Positions 9,451 to 18,321 of a DNA stretch of 64,000 nt are shown here, one piece after another. Positions within the stretch are counted from its first letter, which is position 1; each line of letters starts with the position of its first letter. A program made the translations under genes and the position numbers. Origin of the DNA: Maribellus sp. YY47 (GTDB taxonomy: Bacteria; Bacteroidota; Bacteroidia; Bacteroidales; Prolixibacteraceae); contig NZ_JALGYW010000006.1 of NCBI RefSeq assembly GCF_023111095.1, positions 62,001 through 126,000 of the forward strand, read 5' to 3'. The notes under the pieces were generated by a model. It was not told the DNA's origin. It saw only the letters and a program-made list of their open reading frames with translations, and did no database searches.

Positions 9451-10131
9451 ATGAAAAGAATTCTACTTTTATTTTCGTTGATTGCTTTCGCGGCATCGAC
9501 TTATGCACAGAACGTACAACTTCACTACGACATGGGCAAGGACCGGAAGTTGTTAACTTCTACTGTCGAGATGTTTCGTCCTGACAAGTACGGTTCAACT
9601 TTTTTCTTTATCGACATGGACTACAGTTCAGATCCTCGCAATGTAGAGAACGGTGTTTCTTTGGCTTACTGGGAAATTGCCCGTGCATTTAAGTGGAAAG
9701 AAACTCAAAGTATCATGCCTCGTGTTGAATACAATGGAGGTACAATGTCGGTTGGCGGAAGCACATTTATCCCAATTGAAAACTGCTACCTTGCTGGTCT
9801 GGAAAAAACCTGGGCATCTGCCGATTTTTCAAAGATTTTTACGCTGCAAGCCAACTATAAATACATTCAAGACAAAGAAGACGCTTCATTCCAGCTTACT
9901 GCTGTTTGGACCGTTAATTTCCTGGATGGAAAAATGTCGTTCCTCGGTTTTGCTGACTTCTGGAAAGAAGAAATGTTTTGGGGCACTGACTTCCGCTTCC
10001 TGAGTGAACCACAGTTGTGGTATAACTTCTGCAAAAATTTCTCGGCAGGTACTGAGATTGAAATCAGCAACAACTTTGTTGGCGATAAATTCCAGATTAA
10101 TCCGACATTAGCTGTAAAATATACTTTCTAA
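9451..10131 (+). CDS. DUF5020 outer-membrane protein, Tsx-like
   Basis: Probable outer-membrane beta-barrel of 226 residues. Residues 1-19 are a signal peptide ending ASTYAQ. The body alternates aromatic-rich strands (STFFFIDMDYSS, FTLQANYKYIQD, FLGFADFWKEEMFWGTDF) and ends in an aromatic residue (KYTF), as barrel proteins do. DUF5020 is distantly related to nucleoside channels of the Tsx type. The purine permease gene begins only 18 bases downstream, so a role in letting nucleosides or nucleobases across the outer membrane fits. That function is inferred from context. Confidence 0.8.
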   Translation: MKRILLLFSLIAFAASTYAQNVQLHYDMGKDRKLLTSTVEMFRPDKYGSTFFFIDMDYSSDPRNVENGVSLAYWEIARAFKWKETQSIMPRVEYNGGTMSVGGSTFIPIENCYLAGLEKTWASADFSKIFTLQANYKYIQDKEDASFQLTAVWTVNFLDGKMSFLGFADFWKEEMFWGTDFRFLSEPQLWYNFCKNFSAGTEIEISNNFVGDKFQINPTLAVKYTF

Positions 10132-10149
10132 TCTAACAAATCCGGAGTT

Positions 10150-11442
10150 ATGCTTGATAAATTTTTTAGTATTAGCGAACGCGGGTCATCGTACAAGAAA
10201 GAAATCATTGGTGGAGCCACTACGTTTCTTACGATGGCTTATATCATTTTTGTAAACCCGAATATTTTGGGCGATGCAGGAATGGATAAAAATGCGCTGA
10301 TTACTGTTACCATTCTGGCCTCAGTAATCGGTACTGTTCTGGCAGGTGTTTGGGCAAGAGTACCTTATGCTATGGCACCAGGTATGGGACTTAACGCTTT
10401 TTTTACCTACTCGTTGGTGTTGGGAGCCGGTGTTGACTGGCAAACAGCTTTGGGCGTGGTATTCATCTCAGGTGTGATCTTCCTTGCACTTACCGTTACC
10501 GGAATTCGTACTAAGATCATTCATACTATTCCTCTCGCGTTGCGACTGGCAACCGGTGCAGGTATTGGTTTGTTTATTGCCTTTATCGGCTTTAAGGGGA
10601 TGGGCCTTATTGTTGCAAACCCTGCAACTTTTGTGGGTTTGGGCAAATTCACTCCAACCTTGCTGATTGGTATTGCAGGTTTGGTGATTACTTCTATTCT
10701 CGAAGTTAAAAAGGTGAGAGGTGGTATCTTTTATGGTATTATTATCACCACAATAATCGCTATTGTTGTAGGGGAAGTGAAAGCGCCCGAAGCGTTTGTT
10801 TCAATGCCTCCTTCAATCAGCCCGTTGGTATTCAAGCTTAATATCATGTCGGCTTTAAGCTTTGGACTGGTAGGAGCAATTTTCTCGTTTATGTTTGTCG
10901 ATCTTTTCGATTCAGTAGGTACAATTGTAGCCTGTTCGTACGAGGCGGGTTTTGTTGACAAAGATGGTAAAGTTGAACACGTTGACCGCATTCTGGAAGC
11001 TGACGCTGTTGCAACTGTAGCCGGTTCGTTATTAGGAACCAGTACTACCACTACTTATATCGAGTCAGCTGCAGGTATTGCCAACGGAGCCAAAACAGGT
11101 TTTGCTTCGGTTATTACAGCGGCTTTGTTCTTACTGGCCTTGTTTTTTGCTCCGCTTATCGGAATTGTTCCCGGATATGCTACTGCTCCTGCATTGATCA
11201 TCGTTGGAGTGTACATGTTTAAAAATATCAGGCAAATCGATTTTGCTGATTTTTCTGAATCAATTCCAGCTTTCCTGACAATTGCATTAATGCCGTTGAC
11301 ATATAGTATTTCCATTGGTTTGTCATTTGGGTTTATCTCATATGTTGTATTAAAAACCGTAGCCGGAAAATACAAGGAAGTTTCCTGGTTAATGTGGGTA
11401 ATTGCCGCATTGTCGGTAGTTAACCTTTGGATGGGCGTATAA
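10150..11442 (+). CDS. NCS2-family purine (guanine/hypoxanthine) permease, AzgA-like
   Basis: Inner-membrane nucleobase:proton symporter of 430 residues with about 12-14 hydrophobic segments. AzgA-type signatures are clear: TTFLTMAYIIFVNPNIL at about 23-39, PGMGLNAFFTYS in TM3, FVDLFDSVGT in the middle and LGTSTTTTYIESAAGI in TM10. It follows the DUF5020 gene closely and is ended by the strong terminator at 11531-11557. The pair probably imports purine bases across both membranes. Which base is preferred cannot be read from the sequence. Confidence 0.9.
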   Translation: MLDKFFSISERGSSYKKEIIGGATTFLTMAYIIFVNPNILGDAGMDKNALITVTILASVIGTVLAGVWARVPYAMAPGMGLNAFFTYSLVLGAGVDWQTALGVVFISGVIFLALTVTGIRTKIIHTIPLALRLATGAGIGLFIAFIGFKGMGLIVANPATFVGLGKFTPTLLIGIAGLVITSILEVKKVRGGIFYGIIITTIIAIVVGEVKAPEAFVSMPPSISPLVFKLNIMSALSFGLVGAIFSFMFVDLFDSVGTIVACSYEAGFVDKDGKVEHVDRILEADAVATVAGSLLGTSTTTTYIESAAGIANGAKTGFASVITAALFLLALFFAPLIGIVPGYATAPALIIVGVYMFKNIRQIDFADFSESIPAFLTIALMPLTYSISIGLSFGFISYVVLKTVAGKYKEVSWLMWVIAALSVVNLWMGV

Positions 11443-11530
11443 TCAGTTTGCCTTAATACTTTCAAGAGGGTATTCGATTCAAAAATGCGCTTAAGGGAAA
11501 AGTATTAGAAGAAAATTTGATACAAAATTT

Positions 11531-11557
11531 AAGAGGTACAGAAATGTACCTCTTTTT
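11531..11557 (+). terminator. Rho-independent terminator after the purine permease
   Basis: Perfect 10-bp stem AAGAGGTACA / TGTACCTCTT with loop GAAA and a following T-run. Confidence 0.85.
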
Positions 11558-11560
11558 TAT

Positions 11561-11568
11561 TATTTTTG
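11561..11568 (+). promoter_or_regulatory. Putative -7 promoter element for the tRNA-Val transcript
   Basis: TATTTTTG matches TAnnTTTG exactly. Predicted transcription start is near 11574, so the degenerate tRNA-like stretch at 11580-11627 would lie in the leader of the tRNA-Val precursor. Confidence 0.45.
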
Positions 11569-11579
11569 GCGACAAATGA

Positions 11580-11627
11580 GGCATTAGCTCAGTTGGTTTA
11601 GTCCGTCAGCTGACGGATGACAGGATA
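11580..11627 (+). pseudogene. Degenerate tRNA-like 5' half interrupted by a 16-bp palindrome
   Basis: GGCATTAGCTCAGTTGGTT looks like an acceptor strand plus D-arm (A-box pattern TAGCTCAGTTGG). The D-stem is not closed. At 11602-11617 the perfect palindrome TCCGTCAGCTGACGGA follows, then TGACAGGATAGG, which resembles the anticodon-loop part of the neighbouring tRNA-Val (TTGACAGGCATGAGG). It has no T-arm and no 3' acceptor strand. Best read as a broken tRNA copy carrying an inserted palindrome; chance similarity of the 3' part cannot be excluded. Confidence 0.4.
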
Positions 11628-11628
11628 G

Positions 11629-11706
11629 GGGTCGTTAGTTCAGTTGGTTCAGAACGCATGCTTGACAGGCATGAGGTCACTGGTTCGAATCCAGTACGAC
11701 CCACCA
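11629..11706 (+). tRNA. tRNA-Val (anticodon GAC)
   Basis: Complete cloverleaf. Acceptor GGGTCGT pairs perfectly with ACGACCC (11696-11702), the D-stem is GTTC/GAAC, and the anticodon stem CATGC/GCATG encloses loop TTGACAG with anticodon GAC. The T-stem is ACTGG/CCAGT with loop TTCGAAT. The discriminator base is A at 11703 and CCA is encoded at 11704-11706. A GIY-YIG gene begins a few bases later. Confidence 0.95.
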
Positions 11707-11719
11707 AAACTTCAGGTAC

Positions 11720-11965
11720 ATGTATTTCATTTATGTGCTGTATTCCGAAAAGTTTGATAAAATTTATGTCGGTTATTCTTCCGATCCACAAAAGCGACTT
11801 GCAATTCATAATTCTCCCGAAAATACAGGTTGGACGAAAACATTTCAACTGTGGAAGATAATTCATTTGGAGCATTTCGAAACCAAAACTGAAGCCCCAA
11901 AAAGGGAGAAACAATTGAAAACTTCACGCGGGAGAGCTTTTGTAAGAAACCTTTTGAAAGATTAG
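11720..11965 (+). CDS. Small GIY-YIG nuclease-family protein
   Basis: Single-domain GIY-YIG protein of 81 residues, complete for the small UPF0213/YhbQ-like class. The two hallmark strands are FIYVLYSEKF and KIYVGYSSDP, followed by the conserved Arg (QKRLAIHN), ENTGWTK, and the helix Glu in PKREKQL. Nuclease activity is expected of the fold but unproven for such small forms. The ATG lies 14 bases after the encoded CCA of tRNA-Val, so the gene is very likely co-transcribed with the tRNA. Small GIY-YIG genes directly behind tRNA genes recur in Bacteroidota, which suggests a mobile or selfish history. Confidence 0.85.
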   Translation: MYFIYVLYSEKFDKIYVGYSSDPQKRLAIHNSPENTGWTKTFQLWKIIHLEHFETKTEAPKREKQLKTSRGRAFVRNLLKD

Positions 11966-11985
11966 CCTTTCGTATAATTACTCAC

Positions 11986-12020
11986 AAAAAAGGAGTTCGA
12001 TATTTTCGGACTCCTTTTTT
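11986..12020. terminator. Bidirectional terminator
   Basis: A 15-bp stem, AAAAAAGGAGTTCGA against TCGGACTCCTTTTTT with one G-U pair, and loop TATTT. It ends both the tRNA/GIY-YIG unit and the opposing NTF2-like gene. Confidence 0.85.
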
Positions 12021-12031
12021 TATCGGTTGGT

Positions 12032-12949
12032 TTACTGCCTGTCGAGATGGTTGGTACTGTAATACGCTTGTTCTGAAACGACTTTCCCGTCGTCGTTAAA
12101 CGAATGTGAGAGCATCAGCGGCATCACTACTTTTTTCCCGGTTTCAATGTAGGTAAACGAGTATTCCCACCAGGAATAAACGACAAACTGATTGTTTTTG
12201 GCGTAGTAAATACAGTCGGGATAACCGTTTTGTTTGAAATGAATATCTTTTATTTTCTCAAACGTAGCTAAAACGCCCTCTTTTCTGGTTTCCAGATCAA
12301 TCGATTCGTTCCATTGCTGTTCCATGTTTCCGAAGCGGGCATTGTCGGCATAAAAGCTGCTTAATGTTTCCATATCCTTGTTGGCATATGCATTAACCAG
12401 CTTGCGTACCGTAACTATATACGGGTGATTGATAAAGACTTTCCCGTTTTCTTTTTCCAAATTGCTGTTGTTGATGTCTTCAAATACATCATCATCGAAG
12501 TATTGAATCAGCATTGCAATTTTTCCTTCCTTGTTAAAAGCGTAAAGATTGTGGAGCCGAAGTTCAAGGTTAATCGCCGAAGCTTTATGTGTTCCTGTAA
12601 CCAAAAGCCAATCCTGTACCCACATTCCCCCGTCGCCATACTCTATAGCATCGGGATACGCCGGGGTATCATCCTTTATGCTAAGGTTTTCAATGTTGTT
12701 TTTCCACCAGGTGATGTTGTTCCCAAAATTTTTGTTGGCAATTTTCCGGTACTGCCCGTTTCTCATCAGTCCAATACTATCGGCAAAAAAACTTTTGTAG
12801 GTATCAACATCACCGTTCACCAGCGCTTTCCATGCCTGCCTGGTTTTTTCAATGTCAGGATGTTCGTTGAAAACGGTTCCGTTTTTCTTTTGTGCGAACG
12901 AGGTCGTGAAAACAAAGGCTAGAATCAGTAAAACTGCAAAATTCTTCAT
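12032..12949 (-). CDS. Secreted protein with two NTF2/SnoaL-like domains
   Basis: Exported protein of 305 residues. Residues 1-19 form a signal peptide (AVLLILAFVFTTSFAQ). The rest falls into two similar halves, each starting with a helix of the form HPDIEKTRQAWKALVNGDVD / HPYIVTVRKLVNAYANKDME followed by FFADS or FYADN, as in NTF2-like folds. The halves probably arose by internal duplication. NTF2-like domains bind small molecules or act as enzymes; nothing here identifies the ligand. The gene stands alone, with a terminator at 11986-12020. Confidence 0.7.
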   Translation of the reverse strand: MKNFAVLLILAFVFTTSFAQKKNGTVFNEHPDIEKTRQAWKALVNGDVDTYKSFFADSIGLMRNGQYRKIANKNFGNNITWWKNNIENLSIKDDTPAYPDAIEYGDGGMWVQDWLLVTGTHKASAINLELRLHNLYAFNKEGKIAMLIQYFDDDVFEDINNSNLEKENGKVFINHPYIVTVRKLVNAYANKDMETLSSFYADNARFGNMEQQWNESIDLETRKEGVLATFEKIKDIHFKQNGYPDCIYYAKNNQFVVYSWWEYSFTYIETGKKVVMPLMLSHSFNDDGKVVSEQAYYSTNHLDRQ

Positions 12950-13330
12950 AGTGGTAATTTTTAGTTAATAAATAGAAATGTTGCTGGTTTTATCCTGACT
13001 CTTACACGGGCACTTATATTCAAGTTACAAAAAAGTTGCATTGAATTTGTTTTTATGATATTTATTGAGGATTAGTAGTCAGCTTGTTATGTTTAGTGTA
13101 TGTTGTTGAATTATGCTCCATATCGCATTCTGTGGTATTTTCAAGGGTTTTGAACGAATTTGTCCGCGAGCTTATTGATTATTAAATTATTATACGTATT
13201 GTTCTAAAAATTAAGGAATATCAGGGTAGGTTGGAAGAATCAATATTGCGAAACTGCTGGCAGGAAATTTTATTAATGCACTTTTTCTGCTAATTTTAGT
13301 ACGAACTAAATCAACGAAAAACATCAACAA
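12950..13330. other. Divergent intergenic region, no gene seen
   Basis: 381 AT-rich bases between the divergent NTF2-like and ThuA genes. Promoters for both must lie here. TAATTTTA near 13292 is a weak -7 candidate for the ThuA gene. I see no RNA gene or repeat. Confidence 0.4.
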
Positions 13331-14143
13331 ATGAAATTACAGGCAAGAAGAAATTTTATAAAAACGAGTCTTGTAGCAGGTGCCGGAGCACTTTTGATTC
13401 CGAATATAGTGAAGGCGAGTGTCGGGAGGATGTCTCCATCTGCGTTGAAAGGAAAGAAAGTATTGTATGTATACGGTGGTTGGGAAGGTCATGAACCCAA
13501 ACAATCGGTTGACACATTTGTGCCCTGGTTACGGTCGGTAGGGGCTGAGGTTACGGTTTCCGATACCCTGGATTCCTACTTGGATGAAGGGCTCATGAGT
13601 GCTGTTGATTTGATTATTCAGATCTGGACGATGGGAACCATCAGCGGGGAGCAGGAAAAGGCTTTACTGGCTGCCGTAAAACGGGGAGTAGGTTTGGCCG
13701 GATGGCACGGTGGCACTGGTGATGCTTTCCGAAACAATACCGAATTCCAGTTTATGGTAGGCGGGCAGTGGGTGGCTCATCCCGGAGGAGTAATCGATTA
13801 TTCCGTTCAGATTACCGATAAAAAGGATCCGATAACCAAAGGGTTGAATGATTTTGCGATGCATTCGGAACAGTATTATATGCACGTTGATCCGAATGTG
13901 AAAGTATTGGCTACCACCAAATTTTCGTCGGAACATGCGGCCTGGATTGGTGATAGTGTAATCCCGGTTGTCTGGAAGAAGTACTACGGAGACGGACGTG
14001 TTTTCTATTCTTCGCTGGGGCACGTGATGAAGGATTTTGAAGTTCCCGAAGCGTTGGAGATCATGCAGCGTGGTATTCTTTGGGCGGCAGAAAGTAAATA
14101 TCAACCAAAGGAAAAGTGGGTGAGCCCGGTTTACGGTAAATAA
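13331..14143 (+). CDS. ThuA-like domain protein, Tat-exported
   Basis: Protein of 270 residues with a twin-arginine signal (QARRNFIKTSLVAGAGALLIP) and one ThuA domain, a class I glutamine amidotransferase-like fold. Family marks are KVLYVYGGWEGHEP at about 43-56, GLAGWHGGTGDAFRN and YGDGRVFYSSLGH. ThuA proteins act on oxidised sugars, for example in 3-keto-trehalose metabolism, and many in Bacteroidota are exported beside Gfo/Idh oxidoreductases. Such a pair occurs at 59.7-62 kb in this window, not next to this gene. The exact reaction is unknown. Confidence 0.85.
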   Translation: MKLQARRNFIKTSLVAGAGALLIPNIVKASVGRMSPSALKGKKVLYVYGGWEGHEPKQSVDTFVPWLRSVGAEVTVSDTLDSYLDEGLMSAVDLIIQIWTMGTISGEQEKALLAAVKRGVGLAGWHGGTGDAFRNNTEFQFMVGGQWVAHPGGVIDYSVQITDKKDPITKGLNDFAMHSEQYYMHVDPNVKVLATTKFSSEHAAWIGDSVIPVVWKKYYGDGRVFYSSLGHVMKDFEVPEALEIMQRGILWAAESKYQPKEKWVSPVYGK

Positions 14144-14144
14144 A

Positions 14145-14181
14145 AAAAAGACCAGTTCTGTGATGAAGAGCTGGTCTTTTT
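14145..14181. terminator. Bidirectional terminator
   Basis: Stem AAAAAGACCAGTTCT / AGAGCTGGTCTTTTT with one G-U pair and a 7-base loop, between the convergent ThuA gene and the ATP synthase operon. Confidence 0.85.
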
Positions 14182-14198
14182 CATTATAACATTGCTTT

Positions 14199-15077
14199 TT
14201 ATCCTTTCAATGCTTCAGCGCCACCCACAATTTCCAATATCTCGCCGGTAATCGTTGCCTGACGGGCTTTATTGTATTGCAAGGTAAGATCGCCCAAAAG
14301 TGTAGTTGCATTATCGGTAGCCTGATGCATTGCCGTCATACGGGCACCGTGCTCGGCGGCGTGTGAGTCGAGCAATGCTTTGTAGAACTGAATCTTCAAC
14401 GATCTTGGAATAAGTTCCGTGATAATGTTTTCTATTGAAGGTTCGTAAATAAAATTGTGCTGTGTTGAACTGCCGGTTTCTTCAGGCATTTCTACCGGAA
14501 GGAATTGTTCGGTAGCTTGTACCTGAACTGCCGCATTTCTGAATTGATTGTATACCAGTTCGATGCGGTCGTATTGCTTTGTTTCAAAAGCTTTCATGAT
14601 TTCTTCCGCAACTTTGGATACGTTATCAAAAGTGAGTTCATTGTACAGGTCGTTTTCGTCGGCAACTACATTGTAACCTCTGTGTTTTAGCTGTCGTTGC
14701 CCGATTTTTCCAATACACATAAAATCGAGTGTTCCGGTCTTTAGTTGGTTGGGGTAGCTAGTATTGGCCAGTTCAATTGCTTTTTTGGCAATGTTGGCAT
14801 TAAAACCACCACACAAACCGCGATTGGATGAAACCAGTACTATCAGTACCTTTTCAGGATCTCTGTCCTGAGTATAAACCGAATCTTCTACATTTTCGAG
14901 GCTGGCACTCAACGAGGTCAGAATCTCGTGCAGTTTTTCAGCATAAGGTCTGATTTGCAAAATGGCATCCTGCGCTTTTTTCAGCTTGGCCGCCGAAACC
15001 ATCTTCATGGCGCTGGTTACCTGCCGCGTAGTTTTTACCGATGCTATCCTGGTACGTATTTCTTTTAATCCAGCCAT
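14199..15077 (-). CDS. atpG: ATP synthase F1 gamma subunit
   Basis: Central rotor shaft of the F1F0 ATP synthase, 292 residues. The terminal coiled-coil helices are recognisable: LKEIRTRIASVKTTRQVTSA with MKMVSAAKLKKAQ at the N-terminus, and EHGARMTAMHQATDNATTLL followed by NKARQATITGEILEIVGGAEAL at the C-terminus. The middle has the Rossmann-like core (VLIVLVSSNRGLCGGFNANI). It is the last gene of the minus-strand operon B-E-F-H-A-G. In many Bacteroidota beta and epsilon are encoded at a separate locus, and neither is found after this gene. Confidence 0.96.
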   Translation of the reverse strand: MAGLKEIRTRIASVKTTRQVTSAMKMVSAAKLKKAQDAILQIRPYAEKLHEILTSLSASLENVEDSVYTQDRDPEKVLIVLVSSNRGLCGGFNANIAKKAIELANTSYPNQLKTGTLDFMCIGKIGQRQLKHRGYNVVADENDLYNELTFDNVSKVAEEIMKAFETKQYDRIELVYNQFRNAAVQVQATEQFLPVEMPEETGSSTQHNFIYEPSIENIITELIPRSLKIQFYKALLDSHAAEHGARMTAMHQATDNATTLLGDLTLQYNKARQATITGEILEIVGGAEALKG

Positions 15078-15148
15078 ATTGTTTTGATTGAATGATTGAT
15101 TTGGAGAAGGACTGAATTCAGTCCCTCAAACCCTCAATAAATCAGTCC

Positions 15149-16729
15149 TTATTGTTTATATTTCTCTGCCGTTTCTGCTGCTACTTTCCGAATCACTTCT
15201 TCGATTTCGGCATTGATGTTACCGGCTTTTAATTCATCCAGTGTTGCCCGGTGCGACATTTCCATGGTTTCCAGGAAATCAACTTCAAAAGCTTTTACTT
15301 TTTCCACCGGAACCTGGCGAAGCAATTCTTTTGTTCCGCAGTAAATAATCGCCACCTGGTGTTCAATTTTCATCGGCGAGTACTGTCCCTGTTTCAGGAT
15401 TTCCACGTTCTTGCGTCCTTTGTCGAGCACGCGTTTAGTGGCAGCATCCAGATCGGAACCAAACTTCGAAAACGCTTCGAGTTCGCGGAATTGAGCCTGG
15501 TCAAGTTTCAGCGTACCTGCAATTTTCTTCATCGCTTTGATCTGCGCATTACCTCCAACACGCGACACCGAAATACCCACGTTGATGGCCGGGCGGATAC
15601 CCGAATTGAACAGGTTCGATTCCAGGAAGATCTGTCCGTCGGTAATCGAAATTACGTTGGTCGGGATATAAGCCGAAACGTCACCGGCCTGTGTCTCAAT
15701 AATCGGAAGAGCGGTAAGCGAACCTCCTCCTTTTACTTTGTCTTTCAAGCAATCAGGCAGGTCGTTCATGTTTTTCGCAATATCATCTGAATCGATGATT
15801 TTTGCAGCGCGCTCCAAAAGACGTGAGTGCAGGTAAAATACGTCACCCGGATATGCTTCACGGCCCGGAGGACGACGAAGCAGTAATGAAACTTCGCGGT
15901 ACGAAACGGCCTGTTTTGAAAGGTCGTCGTAAATGATCAATGCGTCGCGGCCGGTATCGCGGAAATATTCTCCGATAGCGGCACCTGCATAAGGTGCGTA
16001 AAACTGCAATGCTGCCGGATCTGCAGCGGTGGCAGCAACAATTACAGTATATTCCATGGCTCCGGCTTTTGTCAAGGTAGCCGCAATGTTGGCAACTGTT
16101 GAGCCTTTTTGCCCGATAGCGACATAGATACAGTAAACCGGCTTTCCTTTTTCAAAATTTTCGCGTTGGTTAATGATGGTGTCGATGGCCACAGCTGTTT
16201 TTCCGGTCTGGCGGTCGCCGATGATCAACTCACGCTGGCCACGTCCGATCGGGATCATAGCGTCGATGGCTTTCAGCCCTGTCTGAAGCGGTTGTTTTAC
16301 CGGCTGGCGATAAATAACCCCCGGCGCTTTGCGTTCGAGCGGCATTTCAAAAAGTTCGCCCTGTATGGCTCCTTTCCCGTCAATCGGTTCGCCGATGGTA
16401 TTGATAACGCGGCCCAGCAAATTTTCACCTACCTGAATGGATGCAATGCGACGTAAACGTTTTACGGTGTCGCCTTCCTTGATTAATTCGGTAGGTCCCA
16501 AAAGTACGGCTCCCACGTTGTCTTCCTCAAGGTTCAGAATGATTCCTTTAACACCACTGTCGAACTCGATCATTTCGTTAGCCTCTACGTTCGACAAGCC
16601 ATAAATACGGGCAATTCCATCGCTTACTTGCAAAACGGTGCCCACTTCTTCCAACTCGGCAGCCGATTTAAATCCTTCTAATTGTTGCTTTAGAATTTCA
16701 GATACTTCAGCAGGTTTTATATTCGCCAT
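15149..16729 (-). CDS. atpA: ATP synthase F1 alpha subunit
   Basis: Non-catalytic nucleotide-binding subunit of F1, 526 residues. The Walker A loop is [14 protein letters not shown]. Other marks are [15 protein letters not shown], the alpha signature around [17 protein letters not shown] and the arginine-finger region in that stretch. The N-terminus contains [11 protein letters not shown], the delta-binding helix. It lies 33 bases after atpH and about 70 bases before atpG in the same operon. Nothing is missing compared with the family. Confidence 0.97.
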   Translation of the reverse strand: MANIKPAEVSEILKQQLEGFKSAAELEEVGTVLQVSDGIARIYGLSNVEANEMIEFDSGVKGIILNLEEDNVGAVLLGPTELIKEGDTVKRLRRIASIQVGENLLGRVINTIGEPIDGKGAIQGELFEMPLERKAPGVIYRQPVKQPLQTGLKAIDAMIPIGRGQRELIIGDRQTGKTAVAIDTIINQRENFEKGKPVYCIYVAIGQKGSTVANIAATLTKAGAMEYTVIVAATAADPAALQFYAPYAGAAIGEYFRDTGRDALIIYDDLSKQAVSYREVSLLLRRPPGREAYPGDVFYLHSRLLERAAKIIDSDDIAKNMNDLPDCLKDKVKGGGSLTALPIIETQAGDVSAYIPTNVISITDGQIFLESNLFNSGIRPAINVGISVSRVGGNAQIKAMKKIAGTLKLDQAQFRELEAFSKFGSDLDAATKRVLDKGRKNVEILKQGQYSPMKIEHQVAIIYCGTKELLRQVPVEKVKAFEVDFLETMEMSHRATLDELKAGNINAEIEEVIRKVAAETAEKYKQ

Positions 16730-16762
16730 GTTCTATTTTGTTTTTCTTTTTTTGACTAAGTT

Positions 16763-17308
16763 TTATAATTCAGTTTCCAAAAGGCTTTGCTTGATTTTCT
16801 TTAATTGTGAAGCCACACTGGCATCGTATTGTTTGTCATCGAGGCGCAAAACCATACCTCCCAGTATTTCCGGATTCACCTGAGTGCTCAACTCAATGGT
16901 GGCATCAAGCTCTTTCTCCAGTAATTCCTGAATTTTTTGGATGGTAGCCGGACTTACTTCTGAGGCGGTAGTAAGCAGAGCTGACCTAATATTCTGATCT
17001 TTTTTGGATAAATCAAGGAAATTCCTGCAGATGCCGGGAATAAAAACTTCGCGTTTATTCTCTACAATCAACAGTAAGAAATTCAGCGTAAGTTGATCTA
17101 CTTTGCCTTCAAAGATCTGCCTGATCAACATTGCTTTTTTGGAAGTCTTTACAACCGGACTTTCCAGAAGAAGGATGAAATCAGGTACCGAGTGGCAAAT
17201 CTCCAAAACCGATTGAATATCTGCTTTGAGCGGATCGAGCAGCTTTTTTTCTTTGGCCGTGGAAAAGAATGCCTTGGCGTAACGAACGTTTATTGCACTT
17301 TGATCCAT
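16763..17308 (-). CDS. atpH: ATP synthase F1 delta subunit
   Basis: Peripheral-stalk cap of 181 residues joining the b subunits to alpha. The N-terminal helical domain starts INVRYAKAFFSTAKEKKLLD, where YAKA(F/L) is the family hallmark. The C-terminal part contains VNPEILGGMVLRLDDKQYDA, the conserved delta/OSCP motif. The start codon is 4 bases after the atpF stop, so translation is probably coupled. Confidence 0.94.
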   Translation of the reverse strand: MDQSAINVRYAKAFFSTAKEKKLLDPLKADIQSVLEICHSVPDFILLLESPVVKTSKKAMLIRQIFEGKVDQLTLNFLLLIVENKREVFIPGICRNFLDLSKKDQNIRSALLTTASEVSPATIQKIQELLEKELDATIELSTQVNPEILGGMVLRLDDKQYDASVASQLKKIKQSLLETEL

Positions 17309-17312
17309 AACC

Positions 17313-17807
17313 TTAATTCAGCTTGATATCGTCGATTAGTCCATCTACCATTTTTTCCTGCTCGCCTTTTCCTGCCAGTTCTTTCTTGATCACTTTTTCT
17401 GCGATCATCACCGAAAGTTCAGCGACCTGTTTTTTGATAGTATTGATGGCGGCCGTTTTTTCAGCATCGATTTGCTGACGGGCTTCGTCGATGGTTTTTT
17501 GTGCTTCCTGGGCGGCTTTTTCTTTCGCCTCGGCCACAATCCTATCTTTTAACTCTTTGGCCTCTTTCAGAATAGCATCTTTTTCACGACGGGCTTCGGC
17601 AATAATTTTTTCATTGTCAGCCTTTAATCCTGCCACTTCTTTTTTGGCTTCTTCCGCCGAGTTTAAGGCATTGGCAATCGACTCTTCGCGATCTTTCAGC
17701 GCATTCAGAATCGGTTTCCAGGCGAACTTTTTCAGGATAAAAAGTACAATCGCGAAAATGATAATCATCCAGATAATCGTACCCGGATTCGGCATTACTA
17801 ATCCCAT
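17313..17807 (-). CDS. atpF: ATP synthase F0 b subunit
   Basis: Peripheral-stalk subunit of 164 residues. One N-terminal membrane helix ([21 protein letters not shown]) is followed by a long charged helix rich in Glu, Lys and Ala that should dimerise as a right-handed coiled coil. The ATG at 17807 gives MGLVMPNPG; the second ATG four codons later is also possible. It is separated from atpE by 226 bases that hold a dispersed repeat and a strong hairpin, unlike the tight junctions elsewhere in the operon. Confidence 0.95.
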   Translation of the reverse strand: MGLVMPNPGTIIWMIIIFAIVLFILKKFAWKPILNALKDREESIANALNSAEEAKKEVAGLKADNEKIIAEARREKDAILKEAKELKDRIVAEAKEKAAQEAQKTIDEARQQIDAEKTAAINTIKKQVAELSVMIAEKVIKKELAGKGEQEKMVDGLIDDIKLN

Positions 17808-18033
17808 AGTTTCTTCTTTTTAAAAGTCTCTATTCAACTTAGTGTGTTGACTCCCGAAATTCGACTCACCCTGATCCGTCTGCCGACGAATATTCCTTCT
17901 CTTTGAAAGAGAGGGATTAAGGAAGAGTTATCACAGCGAAACCATCACTTTTTTTATGCTTTAATACAAATGAATTGTTCATTGCGGCAACTGCATCCCG
18001 GGCAATCCCCGGGATGGCTGCCAAAGTTTTTTG
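17808..18033. repeat. Repeat-bearing spacer between atpE and atpF
   Basis: Contains one copy (17863 to about 17930) of a dispersed repeat that begins GACTCACCCTGATCCG. Its second copy is at 56625-56693. A palindromic core lies at 17875-17890 and an inverted repeat (TCTCTTT/AAAGAGA) follows. Closer to atpE is the separate hairpin listed at 17994-18016. Confidence 0.7.
17994..18016 (-). promoter_or_regulatory. Strong hairpin just downstream of atpE
   Basis: Perfect 9-bp GC-rich stem CATCCCGGG / CCCGGGATG with a 5-base loop, extended by an outer GGCA/TGCC pairing. It starts 18 bases after the atpE stop on the transcript and has no U-tract, so it looks like an mRNA-stabilising or processing structure, not a terminator. 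The role is inferred. Confidence 0.5.
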
Positions 18034-18303
<270 letters not shown>

Positions 18304-18321
18304 TTACTTTAAGTATTAATA

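Noticed and set aside
13331-14143. ThuA gene as part of the Gfo/Idh-epimerase operon
   Set aside because: The genes are more than 45 kb apart; only a shared theme can be claimed.
15251-15790. 179-residue plus-strand frame
   Set aside because: Antisense shadow of atpA.
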